DNA from: Collinsella aerofaciens
GTDB lineage: Bacteria > Actinomycetota > Coriobacteriia > Coriobacteriales > Coriobacteriaceae
NCBI RefSeq assembly: GCF_015555045.1
Contig: NZ_JADNJQ010000012.1
Coordinates: 1 to 64,000, forward strand
DNA: 64,000 nt
Direction of reading: 5' to 3'
Shown here: in pieces, positions 8,172 to 18,900 of the stretch
Layout: the number at the start of each line of letters is the position of its first letter
Position numbering within the stretch: position 1 is the first letter of the stretch
Notes under the pieces: generated by a model
Database searches by the model: none
Seen by the model: only the letters and a program-made list of their open reading frames with translations
What the model was told of the DNA's origin: nothing
Position numbers and translations under genes: made by a program

Positions 8172-11100
8172 ATGCCTGTTCGAATCTATACCACCAATAC
8201 CGGTACGGACTTGAGCGATGCCGAGGCGGCGTTGCTCGCCGACCTGGTTGCCCGCCACGGGCGTGCTGTATTGCTGGCGCCCTCGTTTGCCGAGCTCGAC
8301 GTGTGCCGTCACGATGCTGCGGTTGCTGGCGCCTCGCTGGGCGTTGACTACAAAACCCCAGCGTCGTGGCTCCGCTCGCTGTGGGAGCTTATGGGCGATG
8401 GCCGCAGCTTCGTCGACAACATGCAGCGCCAGATGCTGTTCTCGGACATGATCGCCCGTCGCGACGATGCCGACCTGCAGCCGCTTTCGCGCAGTCAGGG
8501 TACGGTGCGCATGCTCGCGCGCATGGCCCGCGATGTGCTGTCGGGCGTAGCGGGAACGACGGCCGAGCGATGCCGTGCCAACAATTGCCGGCCCGATCCC
8601 AAGAGCGACGCCGAGGCTCGCGTGTTTGAGCTGTTGAGTGCCTATGCGAGCGGCTTGGACCGTCGAGGCATGGTCGAGTCCTGCGAGGCTGCTGACCTTA
8701 TGGCCGACGCTTTGGCCGACAGCCTACCGGCGTGCGCCCGCGCGGTATGTGTGCGCGGCGTCACGTCGTTTACGCACGGCCTGCTCGAGTTGCTGTCCGC
8801 CGTGGCAAACAACGGGGGAGAGGTCGTTGTGCTGCTTGCCCGCGAGCAGGCGGCAATGCGCGAGGACCTGGCTGCTGCCTTTGATGCCCGCGGTGTGCTG
8901 TTTGAGGCCGCGCCGCTGGGGGAGGGTGCCGCCGCGCCCCAGACTGCCTTCAAGTCCGCCGCTCAGCCTGCCTTTATAGAGGTTGCCGGCCCTCACGCCC
9001 ATGCCCACGCCTATGTGGATGCAATCGATGAGCTGGTAAAAACGTGTGAGGACGTCGCGGTCGACGGCGGTGCCACGGCGTCCGCGGACGCCGTGCGCGT
9101 GCTCGTGGTGTCTGTCCGGGCGCCCCAGCTGTTCGGTGAACTCGCTGCCCGTTTGGCGGCGCGTCACATTGCTGCTGAGACAATCGAGTTCACGGCGTTT
9201 TCCCAATCCATCGCGGGCAGGCAGTTCACGGCGCTCGCCAATCTGATCGAGCGCATGAAGGCCGCCGACGAGGGCACCGCCTCCAAGACCGAGTGGTGGC
9301 CCGCGCCGGAGCTTACCGACTGGATTTACAGTCCGCTTTCGGGTGCCGACGCCGCCAGCGCGCGCACCTTCGACAAGAACATGCGCCTGTCGCGCGGCAA
9401 GACCGCCATGGCCGTCAAAAGCCTGCTGCAGAGCGTGCAGGGCCAGGTCAGGGGCACGCGCAAGGCCGCCAGCGATGAGAACTGGTTTAAGAACGTGCCG
9501 TGCGTGGTCTCGGACGTGTTCCAAGCGCTGTGGCGCGACAAACCCGTGACGGCGCTCAAGGCAATGCTCGCCGTCGCCGAGGCGTTGCCCGATCGCGCCC
9601 TTGGAGGCTTTGACGGTCAGGCTCGTCGCCAGGCGGAGACCGCCCTACTGCGACATGCCATCGACATCCTTATGAACGACGCCCGCGCGCTCGACGTGTC
9701 GCAGGCCGCGACCGTGCCCGTGCTCGACGGCGTTCGTACCAAGGTGGACAAGCGCAGCGCCGCATACGATTACGAGACCTACGAGGTCGACCGCACGCCG
9801 CGCGCCCAGGTGCGCTTTGCGTCGCTTGCCGATGCGGCAGCCCTGCGCCCCGCCAGCTACGATGCCGTGCTGTTTGCCGACGTCGACCTGGACAGTTATC
9901 CGCTCTCACATGAGGAGGGCCCGCTGGCCACGCTGACGGCAGAGCTGGGGCGCAGCGGCGTGACGCTTGAGCCCGCGGCCCTGCTGCGTGTGCGCTTTGG
10001 CCGCGCGATGCAGGCCGCGCGCGGTCCGGTTGCGCTTGCCCGCGTGACGCACGATCGCCAGGCACGCGAGTGCTACCCGGCTGCCGTGTGGACCGAGCTG
10101 CGGGCGCACGCCGAGGCTGCCGGCGCCGCCCAGGTGACATGCGTGGGCGAGGGCGGTATCGTCGCCGATTTTGATCCAGCGGCCGGCGAGGGCATCGAGT
10201 GCAAGCGCGTCGCGTGCGAGGCTCCTCAGCATTTGAGTGAGGCGGCTGTGCCGTACCTGGTCCTGCGCCGCCGCGATGGCGAGGACGAGAACGCGCCGCT
10301 CGTGCCGCGCCTGACGTCCGCCTCGCAGATTGAGGCGTACTCGACATGCCCGCTGTGCTGGTTCGTGTCGTATCGCGTGAAGCCCCAGTCCATCGACGCG
10401 GGCTTTGGCAACATGGAGAAGGGCAACTTTGTCCACGACGTGCTGGAGCACCTGCATGCCCGCCTGCCCCAGGAGGGCATGGAACGCGTGACGCCCGAGA
10501 ATCTGCCACGCGCTCAGGAGCTGCTGCGCGAGGTCTTTGACGAGACGTTGGCCGAGCACGCCGGCAAGCGAGGCACGGAGGGCCCGCTGGTGCCGCTTTC
10601 TGCGGTGGAGGAGCGCCAGGTGGCCGAGATTTTGCCGCAGCTGGAGGGCGTGCTTGCCTACGAGTCCGAGGCACTTGCCCCCTTTGCCCCGCGCTACCTG
10701 GAGTTCGCCTTCAACGAGCTCAAGGTCGAGTATGCCGGTTGGCCGCTTGGCGGGCGCATCGACCGCGTGGACGTGGACGCCGAGAATCGTGCCGTGGTGA
10801 TCGACTACAAGCATCGCACGGGCGTTGAGGAGTTTAAGCTCGCCGACCCCACGGTGCGCGACGAGGAATCGGGTACGGCGCCCATCGACGATCCGCGCTG
10901 GTTGCCGCCCCATACCCAAACGCTCATCTACGCGCAGGCCATGCGCCGGGCGCTGGATTTGGACACCCGCGCGGCGCTCTACTTTTCGACCAAGGGCGGC
11001 AAGCCGGCGCTGCGAGGCGCCGCGAGTGCCGAGCTGCTCGAGGAAGAGCGCGGCGACGGTCGCATCCCGGGCCTCAAGAAGGGCTTTCCGGGCGAGGGCG

Positions 11101-11270
11101 GCAGCATGGACTTCGACGCCCTGCTCGATCGTGTGGAGGCCGGCATCGCCGAGCGCCTGCGCGAGCTCGAGGCGGGCAACGTTGCCGCCGTCGACCCGAT
11201 GTCGGCTCAGGCCGCGCATGCGCGCTGCTCGTATAACCACGAAGGAACGTTTGTAAGGAGGGACGTGTAG
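8172..11270 (+). CDS. addB: AddB/RexB-type helicase-nuclease subunit
   Basis: The 1032-residue protein is the second subunit of the AddAB (RexAB) double-strand break repair complex. It is recognised by its partner gene and by a C-terminal PD-(D/E)XK nuclease domain: TSASQIEAYSTCPLCWF near residue 715, GRIDRVDVD near 862 and VVIDYKHRTG near 876. The N-terminal half has the helicase-like but inactive fold and shows no Walker A motif, as in RexB. The B. subtilis AddB iron-sulfur cysteine set is not complete here: only the CPLC pair and one late cysteine (ARCSYNHEG) are seen. It ends four bases before addA, whose ribosome site (AAGGAGG) lies inside its last codons. Confidence 0.85.
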   Translation: MPVRIYTTNTGTDLSDAEAALLADLVARHGRAVLLAPSFAELDVCRHDAAVAGASLGVDYKTPASWLRSLWELMGDGRSFVDNMQRQMLFSDMIARRDDADLQPLSRSQGTVRMLARMARDVLSGVAGTTAERCRANNCRPDPKSDAEARVFELLSAYASGLDRRGMVESCEAADLMADALADSLPACARAVCVRGVTSFTHGLLELLSAVANNGGEVVVLLAREQAAMREDLAAAFDARGVLFEAAPLGEGAAAPQTAFKSAAQPAFIEVAGPHAHAHAYVDAIDELVKTCEDVAVDGGATASADAVRVLVVSVRAPQLFGELAARLAARHIAAETIEFTAFSQSIAGRQFTALANLIERMKAADEGTASKTEWWPAPELTDWIYSPLSGADAASARTFDKNMRLSRGKTAMAVKSLLQSVQGQVRGTRKAASDENWFKNVPCVVSDVFQALWRDKPVTALKAMLAVAEALPDRALGGFDGQARRQAETALLRHAIDILMNDARALDVSQAATVPVLDGVRTKVDKRSAAYDYETYEVDRTPRAQVRFASLADAAALRPASYDAVLFADVDLDSYPLSHEEGPLATLTAELGRSGVTLEPAALLRVRFGRAMQAARGPVALARVTHDRQARECYPAAVWTELRAHAEAAGAAQVTCVGEGGIVADFDPAAGEGIECKRVACEAPQHLSEAAVPYLVLRRRDGEDENAPLVPRLTSASQIEAYSTCPLCWFVSYRVKPQSIDAGFGNMEKGNFVHDVLEHLHARLPQEGMERVTPENLPRAQELLREVFDETLAEHAGKRGTEGPLVPLSAVEERQVAEILPQLEGVLAYESEALAPFAPRYLEFAFNELKVEYAGWPLGGRIDRVDVDAENRAVVIDYKHRTGVEEFKLADPTVRDEESGTAPIDDPRWLPPHTQTLIYAQAMRRALDLDTRAALYFSTKGGKPALRGAASAELLEEERGDGRIPGLKKGFPGEGGSMDFDALLDRVEAGIAERLRELEAGNVAAVDPMSAQAAHARCSYNHEGTFVRRDV

Positions 11271-11273
11271 ACC

Positions 11274-14200
11274 ATGGATCTTTCGACTTTGATGCCGCAA
11301 CAGCTGCGGATCGTCAAAACGCTCGACCGTCCGCTGTTTGTCTCGGCGGGCGCCGGTTCGGGCAAGACCTTTACCCTTACGCGCCGCATCGTCTACGCGC
11401 TCTCGCCCGAGTCTGGTCCGTTCGTTGAGCATCTGGACCAGGTGCTCGCCATTACCTTTACCAAAGATGCCGCGGCCGAGATCCGTGACCGCGTGCACCG
11501 CGCGCTCATCGACGAGGGCATGGACGAGGAGGCTCTGACCGTCGACGATGCGTGGATCTCGACCATTCACGGCATGTGTTCGCGCATCCTGCGCGCGCAT
11601 GCGCTGGAGCTGGGCATCGACCCCGAGTTCACGGTGCTCACCGATACCGACGAGCTTATGGACCAGGCTGTTGAGCATGTGCTGGCCCGCGCGACGGCGC
11701 CCGATGCCGCCCCCGAGCTCGCGGCATCGCTCAAGGCCCTCTACGCCTGGTATCCCATGGCGGGCGAGGGCGGCCCCTTTGGCGCCGGCACCACCATCAA
11801 GGGCCTGGTGCGCGAGCTGCTGGAGCTCTCGAGCCAGCTGCCGGGCGGTATGGACGACGTGCGCGTGGCGCGCGGCCAGGCCGATACCTCGGCACTTGCC
11901 GATGCCTATCGCGCGGCGCTGGGCGTAAGCAAGGCCGCGACCGAGAAGGCACAGATGGCGCTCGATGCCATCGATGCATTCGAGGCCAGCGGCAAGACCA
12001 TGGCCGATGCGGCGCGACTCATGATGTCGTGCACCATGCCGCGCGCGAGCAAGGCATTCCCTAAGGAGCAGGTCGAGCTGCTCAAGGCCGAGGCCGCCGA
12101 TGCATTTATCAATATCGTGCTGGCCTGCGGTGGTCCCGCGCTCGATGCACTGGTGGGCTTGGCCCGCTCTGTAGAGGCCGAGTATCGCGTACTGAAGGCT
12201 GCCCAGTCCGCCCTCGACAACAACGACTTGCTGCGTATGGCCTACGAGGCCCTGCGCGATTACCCAGCCATCCGAGCGGCATACGAGGGCCGCTTTAAGA
12301 TGGTCATGATCGACGAGTTCCAGGATACCGACCAGATGCAGGTCGACCTGATCCGTTACCTGACCGGCGCGGGGGAGCGTGCGCTGTGTACCGTGGGCGA
12401 TGCGCAGCAGTCGATCTATCGCTTCCGCGGCGCTGAGGTCGAGGTGTTCCGTCGCCAGGAGCGCAAGGTGGGCTCGTCTGCCGCGCCCGAGGCGACTGCC
12501 GTGACTGACGCCCCCGCCGGCGAGCTCGTCAAGCTCGTGCGCAACTTCCGCAGCCATGACGAGGTGTTGCGTTACGTGGCACGCGTCTTCGACGGCGATG
12601 ACGGCGGCCTGATGCAGGGCTTTTTGGACCTTGAGGCGAGCGACGGCCGCAAGGACACGCTGGTGGCAGACGCCTCGCGTCGCCAGGCCCTCTTTGTTGC
12701 CGGCGGCAGCACGCAGGAGCGCACACAGGCCAAGGCCCGTGCGATCGCCGAGCGATTCCGCGCGCTTGCCGATGCCGGCCAGCCCCAGGGCGGCATGGTG
12801 CTGCTGCTGGGCCGCATGACCAACGCAGACGTCTACGCACAGGCCTTCCGCGACCAGGGGCTCGACTGTGTTATCGCAGGCGGCTCGGTCTTTGCGCAGG
12901 CTGCCGAGGTGCAGACGGTGCGCGCCCTGGTTTGTGCGCTCGCCAATCCGGCCGATACGGCGCAGGGCCTTATGCCGCTGCTCGCCTCGCCGATGTTTGC
13001 GCTGGGCGCCCAGGAGTTTTTGGCGCTGGCGACCAAGCTCGATAGCGAGACGGGGGAGACCTCGCGCCGGAATATCGACGTGGGCATCATGAGCGATTCC
13101 GATGTGCCGGGTTTGCAAGACTTGCCGCTCGTGACGCGCGCCCGCGAGGTGCTGCGGTATGCGCTTCGTCGCGTGGGCCGCGATTCGTTCGCCGCCATCG
13201 CACGCGACGTGGTCAACGCTTCGGGCTGGTTCGTGCGTCTGGCGCAGCGTGGCCCCGAGGGCAAGGCCATTGCCGCCAACGTGCTCAAGGCGCTCGACGC
13301 TGTGGCCGAGGCGGAGGCCGAGTTCGGCAACTCGCCGCGTTCCATCGCGCTTGCCTTCGATCGCTTCCTAGCGGGCAAGGAAGCCCCGGGTGCCCTCAAC
13401 GAGGAGGGCGACGGCGCGGTGCGCATCATGACGGTGCATGCCTCCAAGGGTCTGGAATATCCGGTCGTGGCGGTCGCCGAGTGCTTTGGCGTGCGTAAGT
13501 CCTCGGGTGCGGCACAGATGGGTCGCGTCGAGGGCGGAGCGCAGGTCGTGGCGCTGCCGGCACGCTTCGACGGCGTTAAGCTCGCCGACGGAACCTTTGT
13601 GAAGGGCGACGACGTTAAAAAGCAGTTTGAGCATGCGTTTAAGGGCAAGGGCACGTCGCTGTGGCTGCCGCCGGAGCTCATGGAGGACGTCTGCGCGACG
13701 GGTTCTCCCGCCGAGGCATTTGCTCGCCTGCGCAACGACGACCTGCAGCTTTCGCTCGAAGAGCGGGCTCGTTTGCTCTATGTCGCCATGACGCGTGCGC
13801 GCGAGCTGGTGATCTTGGCGATGGATGCCGGCGTGAGCCGTGGCAAGGTGACGGCGCCGACCTTCGACGTCGAGACCGATCTGACCTATGACGTGCTGCG
13901 CCGTATTTTGCCGACCGACGCTCTGGACATGCCGCAGCTCGATGCCGACCGCCTGGTGTTCGACAACTCCCGGCCGGGCGACTACGAGCTCATTTCGCTT
14001 GCGAACTTTATCTTTGGCGAGCAGGCGTTTGAGGCCAACGCTTCGCTGGATGCCGAGGGCAGGCTTGTTCGCGGCGATGTCGATACAGATACTGCCGACG
14101 ATTCGGCCAGTACAATCGTCCCCGGTCCTGCCGACCTCGATCCCGATGCGTTTGAGCTCGTGTATCCCCAGGCGGCGGGCGTGCGCATGGGCACCTGCCC

Positions 14201-14906
14201 GTATCCGGAGCGCGATTCGTACAGCTACTCGTCAATTGCCGCGGCACTCCATGCCGAGACGGAAGACCGTGCCGCCGAGGCTCGTGTTCCCATGGACGAG
14301 TCCGGCGATGATGCAGAGTCGGATGGCTCGGAGATGACGGATGCAGACGTGGCCGCTGTCGAGCCCGCCGGCAATCCCATGGCGCTGGGCTCGGCCTTCC
14401 ACGCCGCCTGCCAGTGGCTCATCGAGATGGGTGCCGATGCGTTGCCCGCCGCGCGTGCCGATGCGCTGGCACGCTTGTGGCGCCTGACGCCGGAGCAGCG
14501 CGAACGCTTCGACGTTGCTCTGGACCGCTGGCTCAAGTCGGCTGTTCGTGCCGATCTGCTCGCGTGGCCGTGCGTTCGCGCCGAGGTGCCGTTCTTTTCG
14601 CTGGGCTGCGAGGACGAGGACATCGCTCGCTACGGTGCCTATGCCGAGGGCGCCATCGATGCACTGGCCACCGACCCGGCCGATCCGTCACGCGCCCTGG
14701 TCATTGATTACAAGACGGGTGGCACGCAGGATGAGACGCCGGAACAGCTGCTCGAGAAGCACGCCCTGCAGGCGCGCGTCTACGCCGACGTGTTGCACAA
14801 GGCGGGCGTTGAGGCGGTGACGGTCAAGTTCGTTCGCGTGGAGCAGGCGAATCCAGCCATCTTCGTCGAACCCGCCGAGCCCCAAGTAGTCACCTACAAT
14901 CTCTAG
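11274..14906 (+). CDS. addA: AddA UvrD-type helicase-nuclease
   Basis: The 1210-residue motor and nuclease subunit of AddAB unwinds and trims broken DNA ends and loads RecA. The N-terminus has the SF1 Walker A GAGSGKTFTLTRR (residues 25-37) and Walker B VMIDEFQDTDQ near 344, with GDAQQSIYRFRGA following. A helicase motif set around MTVHASKGLEYPVV comes later, and the C-terminal nuclease carries VIDYKTGGTQDE near 1142. It is translationally coupled to addB. Chi-like recognition cannot be read from the sequence. Length is typical. Confidence 0.93.
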   Translation: MDLSTLMPQQLRIVKTLDRPLFVSAGAGSGKTFTLTRRIVYALSPESGPFVEHLDQVLAITFTKDAAAEIRDRVHRALIDEGMDEEALTVDDAWISTIHGMCSRILRAHALELGIDPEFTVLTDTDELMDQAVEHVLARATAPDAAPELAASLKALYAWYPMAGEGGPFGAGTTIKGLVRELLELSSQLPGGMDDVRVARGQADTSALADAYRAALGVSKAATEKAQMALDAIDAFEASGKTMADAARLMMSCTMPRASKAFPKEQVELLKAEAADAFINIVLACGGPALDALVGLARSVEAEYRVLKAAQSALDNNDLLRMAYEALRDYPAIRAAYEGRFKMVMIDEFQDTDQMQVDLIRYLTGAGERALCTVGDAQQSIYRFRGAEVEVFRRQERKVGSSAAPEATAVTDAPAGELVKLVRNFRSHDEVLRYVARVFDGDDGGLMQGFLDLEASDGRKDTLVADASRRQALFVAGGSTQERTQAKARAIAERFRALADAGQPQGGMVLLLGRMTNADVYAQAFRDQGLDCVIAGGSVFAQAAEVQTVRALVCALANPADTAQGLMPLLASPMFALGAQEFLALATKLDSETGETSRRNIDVGIMSDSDVPGLQDLPLVTRAREVLRYALRRVGRDSFAAIARDVVNASGWFVRLAQRGPEGKAIAANVLKALDAVAEAEAEFGNSPRSIALAFDRFLAGKEAPGALNEEGDGAVRIMTVHASKGLEYPVVAVAECFGVRKSSGAAQMGRVEGGAQVVALPARFDGVKLADGTFVKGDDVKKQFEHAFKGKGTSLWLPPELMEDVCATGSPAEAFARLRNDDLQLSLEERARLLYVAMTRARELVILAMDAGVSRGKVTAPTFDVETDLTYDVLRRILPTDALDMPQLDADRLVFDNSRPGDYELISLANFIFGEQAFEANASLDAEGRLVRGDVDTDTADDSASTIVPGPADLDPDAFELVYPQAAGVRMGTCPYPERDSYSYSSIAAALHAETEDRAAEARVPMDESGDDAESDGSEMTDADVAAVEPAGNPMALGSAFHAACQWLIEMGADALPAARADALARLWRLTPEQRERFDVALDRWLKSAVRADLLAWPCVRAEVPFFSLGCEDEDIARYGAYAEGAIDALATDPADPSRALVIDYKTGGTQDETPEQLLEKHALQARVYADVLHKAGVEAVTVKFVRVEQANPAIFVEPAEPQVVTYNL

Positions 14907-14916
14907 CCCTCAGATA

Positions 14917-14983
14917 ACTTGCGGTGGAATAGTTCCTGTATTGCGGTCCAGGTGGCCCAAGCGGGAACTATTCCACCGCAACT
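14917..14983. repeat. Intergenic hairpin, second TTGCGGTG family copy
   Basis: Arms 14917-14936 and 14964-14983 pair almost perfectly (one mismatch near the base). The ends read ACTTGCGGTGGAATAG, matching the hairpin at 3838-3906 in the outer part but not in the inner part or loop. It lies just after addA. Confidence 0.75.
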
Positions 14984-15082
14984 GCAAGAGGAGCCGTGTT
15001 GGTTTGGCTAGGTTCGGGTGCCGTCCGCGCCGTGCGGTAAAATCGTTCAGTCAGAACACGAACCCGCATCGGAGCTCATCAC

Positions 15083-18000
15083 ATGGCATTCGTCCATCTG
15101 CACAATCACACTGTTTTCTCCATGCTCGACGGCGCAACCCGTATCCAGGATATGGTCAACCGCGCCGTAGAGCTGGGCATGCCCGCCGTGGCCATTACCG
15201 ACCACGGCTACATGTATGGCGTGCCCGACCTGGCGCTGGCCTGCGACGCCGTCAATCACAACACGCCCGAGTACAAAACCTGGAGCCACGACAAGGCCTT
15301 CTTGGAAAAGGACCGCCGCGACGAGCTGGTGGAGCCCGACCCCGAGGCAAACCCGCGCGAGCATGCCCAGTACGTCAAAGACATGGCCATGTGGGACGAG
15401 AAGGGCAACATCGACGAGCTCAAACCGCCCCTGGTCATCAAGCCCATCTTTGGCTGCGAGGTCTACTTTACGCCGGACGAGACCCTTGCCCGCGACCACA
15501 AGCCCGAGCTCTACCATATGATCCTCCTGGCCAAAGACCAGGAAGGCTACGTCAACCTGATGCAAACGGTCTCCGAGGCCGCCGTGCAGGGCTTTTACTA
15601 CAAGCCGCGCGTGACGCTCGACAACCTGCGCCGCCATGCCAAGGGCATGATCTGCACGAGCGCCTGTATCGCGGGCATCATCCCCAAATACATCGACCGC
15701 GGCGACATGGAAGGCGCCATCAAGTGGGCCGAGACCTTCCGCGACACCTTCGACCCCGGCGACTTTTACATCGAGATCCAGGAACACGGCATCACCACCG
15801 ACAACGGCCTGACCGACGAGCAGATGGACCGCACGCTCATCGATATCGCCAAGCAGGTGGGCGTCAAGGTCATCGCCACCAACGACTTCCACTACCTGCG
15901 CCGCGAGGACGCGCCCGTGCAGGATGTCATCATGTGTATTGGCATGAACGCCAAGGTCGATGACCCCAACCGCATGCGCATGACCGGCTCGGAGTTTTAC
16001 ATGAAGACCGAGGAGGAGATGCGGGCGATGTTCCCGTATTGCCCCGAGGCCTGCGACAACACGCTCGAGATTGCCGACAAGTGCTACGTCGAGCTGGACT
16101 GGGACTCTATCATCCTGCCGCGCTTCCCGCTGCTCGATCCCGGCGAGACGCACGAGAGCCAGTTCCGCCGCGAGTGCGAGAAGGGCCTGCGCCAGCACTA
16201 TGGTGACGACTGGGCCACGCGCGAGATCGGTGGCGTCAACATCAAAGAGCGCTTTGAGTACGAATACAAGGTCATCTGCGACAAGGGCTTTGCCGCCTAC
16301 TTTTTGATTGTTGCCGAGTACGTGCAATGGGCCAAGGACAACGGCATCGGCGTCGGCCCCGGCCGTGGTTCGGCCGCCGGCGCTATCGTCGCCTACGCCA
16401 TGAACATCACTGCGTTCGACCCGCTCGAGAACGGCCTGATGTTCGAGAGGTTCCTGTCCCCGCAGCGTACCGAGATGCCCGATATCGATATGGACTTCGA
16501 CGATGAGCGGCGCCTCGAGGTCGTGGAGCACGTTCGCCAGCTCTACGGCCCCGAGAAGGTCACCCACGTCATCACCTACTCGACCATCAAGGCCAAGCAG
16601 GCCATCAACGACGCCGCGCGCGTCCTGGACTACCCGGTCTACATGGGCCAGCGCCTGTCCAAGATGGTTTCGAGCGACCCCAAGGTCAAGCTCAAGCAGG
16701 TGCTCGACAAACAGCCCGGCAAAGAAGATCTGTTTAACCCCGATTTTGCCGAGGCCTATAAAAAGGACGACGACGCCCGCCGCATCATCGACACGGCGCT
16801 CTCGATCGAGGGCCTCACCCGTGGCGAGGGCGTGCACGCGTGCGCCGTTCTGATCTGCCGTGACCCCGTCAACGAGCACGTGCCCACCAAGCTCGATACC
16901 AAGGGCGGCGTCGAGATTACCCAGTACGAGGGCCATACCGTCGCCGACATGGGCCTGCTCAAGATGGACTTCTTGGGCCTGCGTACGCTGACGGTTATCT
17001 CCAAGGCCAAGGCCAACATCAAAAAGAACTTCGGCATCGACATCAAAGAGGAAGAGATTCCCTTTGACGACCCCGAGATCTTTAAGCTCATGGGCTCCGG
17101 CCACACCGCCGGCGTCTTCCAGGTCGAGTCCGCCGGCATGACGGCCACGATCAAGAACATGAAGCCCACCGAGTACAAGCATGTCGTAGCATTGATCGCC
17201 CTGTACCGCCCGGGCCCGCTGGGCGCCGGCATGGTTTCGTCCTACATCAACCGTATGAACGGCAAGGAGCCGGCTGTCTCCTACGACGACCGTCTGGACG
17301 ACATCCTGGGCGAAACCTACGGCACCATGGTCTACCAGGAACAGGTTATGCTCATCTCCGTCGAGATGTGCGGCTTCTCCAAGGGCGAATCGGACTCGCG
17401 TATCCGTAAGCCCGTGGCTAAGAAAAAGATTAAGCTGCTCACGTCGACGGTGCTCCACTGGGAGGATGGCTCGGACGAGACCACTTACGACCACTGGATG
17501 AATGGCGCTATCAAGAACAACTACACGCGCGAGGTCGCCCAGAAGATTTGGGACGATGTTCTCGAGTTCGCATCTTACGCCTTTAACAAGTCGCACTCCG
17601 CCGGCTACGCCATCCTGGTTATGCAGACGGCATGGCTTAAGGCGCACTATCCGCACGAGTACATGGCGGCCGTTCTGACGTCCTACACGGGCAAGACCGA
17701 CAAGATCGTTCACTACGTCTCGGCGTGCCGTCACGACGGCATCCCCGTGCTGTCGCCAGATGTTAACGAGTCCGGTACCGAGTTCACGGCTACCAAGGAA
17801 GGCGTGCGCTTTGGTTTGGCCGGCATTCGCGGCGTGGGCACCGGCGTGGCGCAGGCGATTATCGCCGAGCGCGAGGCGGGCGGCCCGTTTAAGACACTGC
17901 ACGACTTTGTCGAGCGCGTGGACTCGAGCCAGGCCAACCGTCGCGTGATCGAATCGCTCATCAAGGCAGGTGCTTTCGACTCCACGGGGTATCCGCGTCG

Positions 18001-18886
18001 CCAGATGATGCACTTCGTGGACAAGAACAACCCCGAGAACATCATCGATGCAGCGGTAAAGCGCCAGAAAGATCGCGCGAGCGGCCAGACGTCGTTCTTC
18101 GATATGTTTGGCGACGTTGAGGGCTCGGGCTTTGAGGTGAGCGTGCCCGATCCGGATGGCCAGGAGTGGGACCGCCACCTTAAGTTGAGCCAGGAGAAGG
18201 AGGTTCTGGGCATCTATGTCTCGGACCACCCGCTGCGCCCGTTTGAGTATGCACTAGCCAAGGCACGCGACTTCTCGTTCTCGCAGATCGATACCGGCTA
18301 CGAGGTGCAAAACCCCACGGGCGGTACCATCAACCAGGAGATTCCCGAGGGCAAGGCGCTGTGGTGGGCCGGCATGGTCTCGAGCGTGTCCAAGCGCGTG
18401 ACCAAAAACGGCGACCCCATGGGTATTGTGCAGCTCGAGGACATGGAAGGCGAGGCCACGGTCGTGGTGTTCCCCAAGACCTACAAAGAGGCCGAGGGAT
18501 ACCTGTACGGCGAGGTCGATCCCGAGACCGGTGCGCAGCTGTCTGATGCGTTTGTTCGCATTAAGGGCAAGCTCGAGCGTTCGGACCGCGGCGACCAGAT
18601 CATCGCGCAGGAGATCGTGCCGCTTGAGCTTAACGAGGAGAACAACAAGCCCAAGGTGTTTGAGGTCATGGTGCCCAACAGCCGCTTTAGCCAGGGCAAT
18701 ATGGCGCGTCTTGCCACGGTGCTTACCGCAAACCCGGGCGGCGACCGCGTGGAGATCTTTATCGAGCAGGTGGACGGGCGCGTACTGCGTGCCGAGGTGC
18801 CGGCCAAGGTCAACGCACGCTCGATTCCGCTGCTGGCAGAGGCAAAGGCGATTGTGGGTAACCAAGGCAGAGTGACGGTAATTTAA
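15083..18886 (+). CDS. dnaE: DNA polymerase III alpha subunit
   Basis: The 1267-residue replicative polymerase starts with the PHP domain (HLHNHTVFSMLDGA). It holds the catalytic aspartates in PDIDMDFDDERR near residue 465, GRGSAAGAIVAYA before it, the YAFNKSHSAGYA region near 835, tandem HhH around FGLAGIRGVGTG, and an OB-fold (WWAGMVSSVSKRV). It is somewhat longer than the usual 1150-1180 residues. One visible reason is an insertion of about 12 residues at 779-806 in the segment that normally reads AMGKKKPEE; here the same place reads RKPVAKKKIKLL and continues with LTSTVLHWEDG. It lies between two hairpins and is probably monocistronic. Confidence 0.95.
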   Translation: MAFVHLHNHTVFSMLDGATRIQDMVNRAVELGMPAVAITDHGYMYGVPDLALACDAVNHNTPEYKTWSHDKAFLEKDRRDELVEPDPEANPREHAQYVKDMAMWDEKGNIDELKPPLVIKPIFGCEVYFTPDETLARDHKPELYHMILLAKDQEGYVNLMQTVSEAAVQGFYYKPRVTLDNLRRHAKGMICTSACIAGIIPKYIDRGDMEGAIKWAETFRDTFDPGDFYIEIQEHGITTDNGLTDEQMDRTLIDIAKQVGVKVIATNDFHYLRREDAPVQDVIMCIGMNAKVDDPNRMRMTGSEFYMKTEEEMRAMFPYCPEACDNTLEIADKCYVELDWDSIILPRFPLLDPGETHESQFRRECEKGLRQHYGDDWATREIGGVNIKERFEYEYKVICDKGFAAYFLIVAEYVQWAKDNGIGVGPGRGSAAGAIVAYAMNITAFDPLENGLMFERFLSPQRTEMPDIDMDFDDERRLEVVEHVRQLYGPEKVTHVITYSTIKAKQAINDAARVLDYPVYMGQRLSKMVSSDPKVKLKQVLDKQPGKEDLFNPDFAEAYKKDDDARRIIDTALSIEGLTRGEGVHACAVLICRDPVNEHVPTKLDTKGGVEITQYEGHTVADMGLLKMDFLGLRTLTVISKAKANIKKNFGIDIKEEEIPFDDPEIFKLMGSGHTAGVFQVESAGMTATIKNMKPTEYKHVVALIALYRPGPLGAGMVSSYINRMNGKEPAVSYDDRLDDILGETYGTMVYQEQVMLISVEMCGFSKGESDSRIRKPVAKKKIKLLTSTVLHWEDGSDETTYDHWMNGAIKNNYTREVAQKIWDDVLEFASYAFNKSHSAGYAILVMQTAWLKAHYPHEYMAAVLTSYTGKTDKIVHYVSACRHDGIPVLSPDVNESGTEFTATKEGVRFGLAGIRGVGTGVAQAIIAEREAGGPFKTLHDFVERVDSSQANRRVIESLIKAGAFDSTGYPRRQMMHFVDKNNPENIIDAAVKRQKDRASGQTSFFDMFGDVEGSGFEVSVPDPDGQEWDRHLKLSQEKEVLGIYVSDHPLRPFEYALAKARDFSFSQIDTGYEVQNPTGGTINQEIPEGKALWWAGMVSSVSKRVTKNGDPMGIVQLEDMEGEATVVVFPKTYKEAEGYLYGEVDPETGAQLSDAFVRIKGKLERSDRGDQIIAQEIVPLELNEENNKPKVFEVMVPNSRFSQGNMARLATVLTANPGGDRVEIFIEQVDGRVLRAEVPAKVNARSIPLLAEAKAIVGNQGRVTVI

Positions 18887-18900
18887 GGACGGCGTTGGCG

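Noticed and set aside
9906..13118. A 1070-codon open frame on the minus strand
   Set aside because: It lies opposite addB and addA and is rich in Arg, His and Leu. Long antisense frames are usual in high-GC genes and it has no motif.
15047..18229. A 1060-codon open frame on the minus strand
   Set aside because: It is the antisense shadow of dnaE, with the biased Val/Asp/His/Leu composition of such frames.
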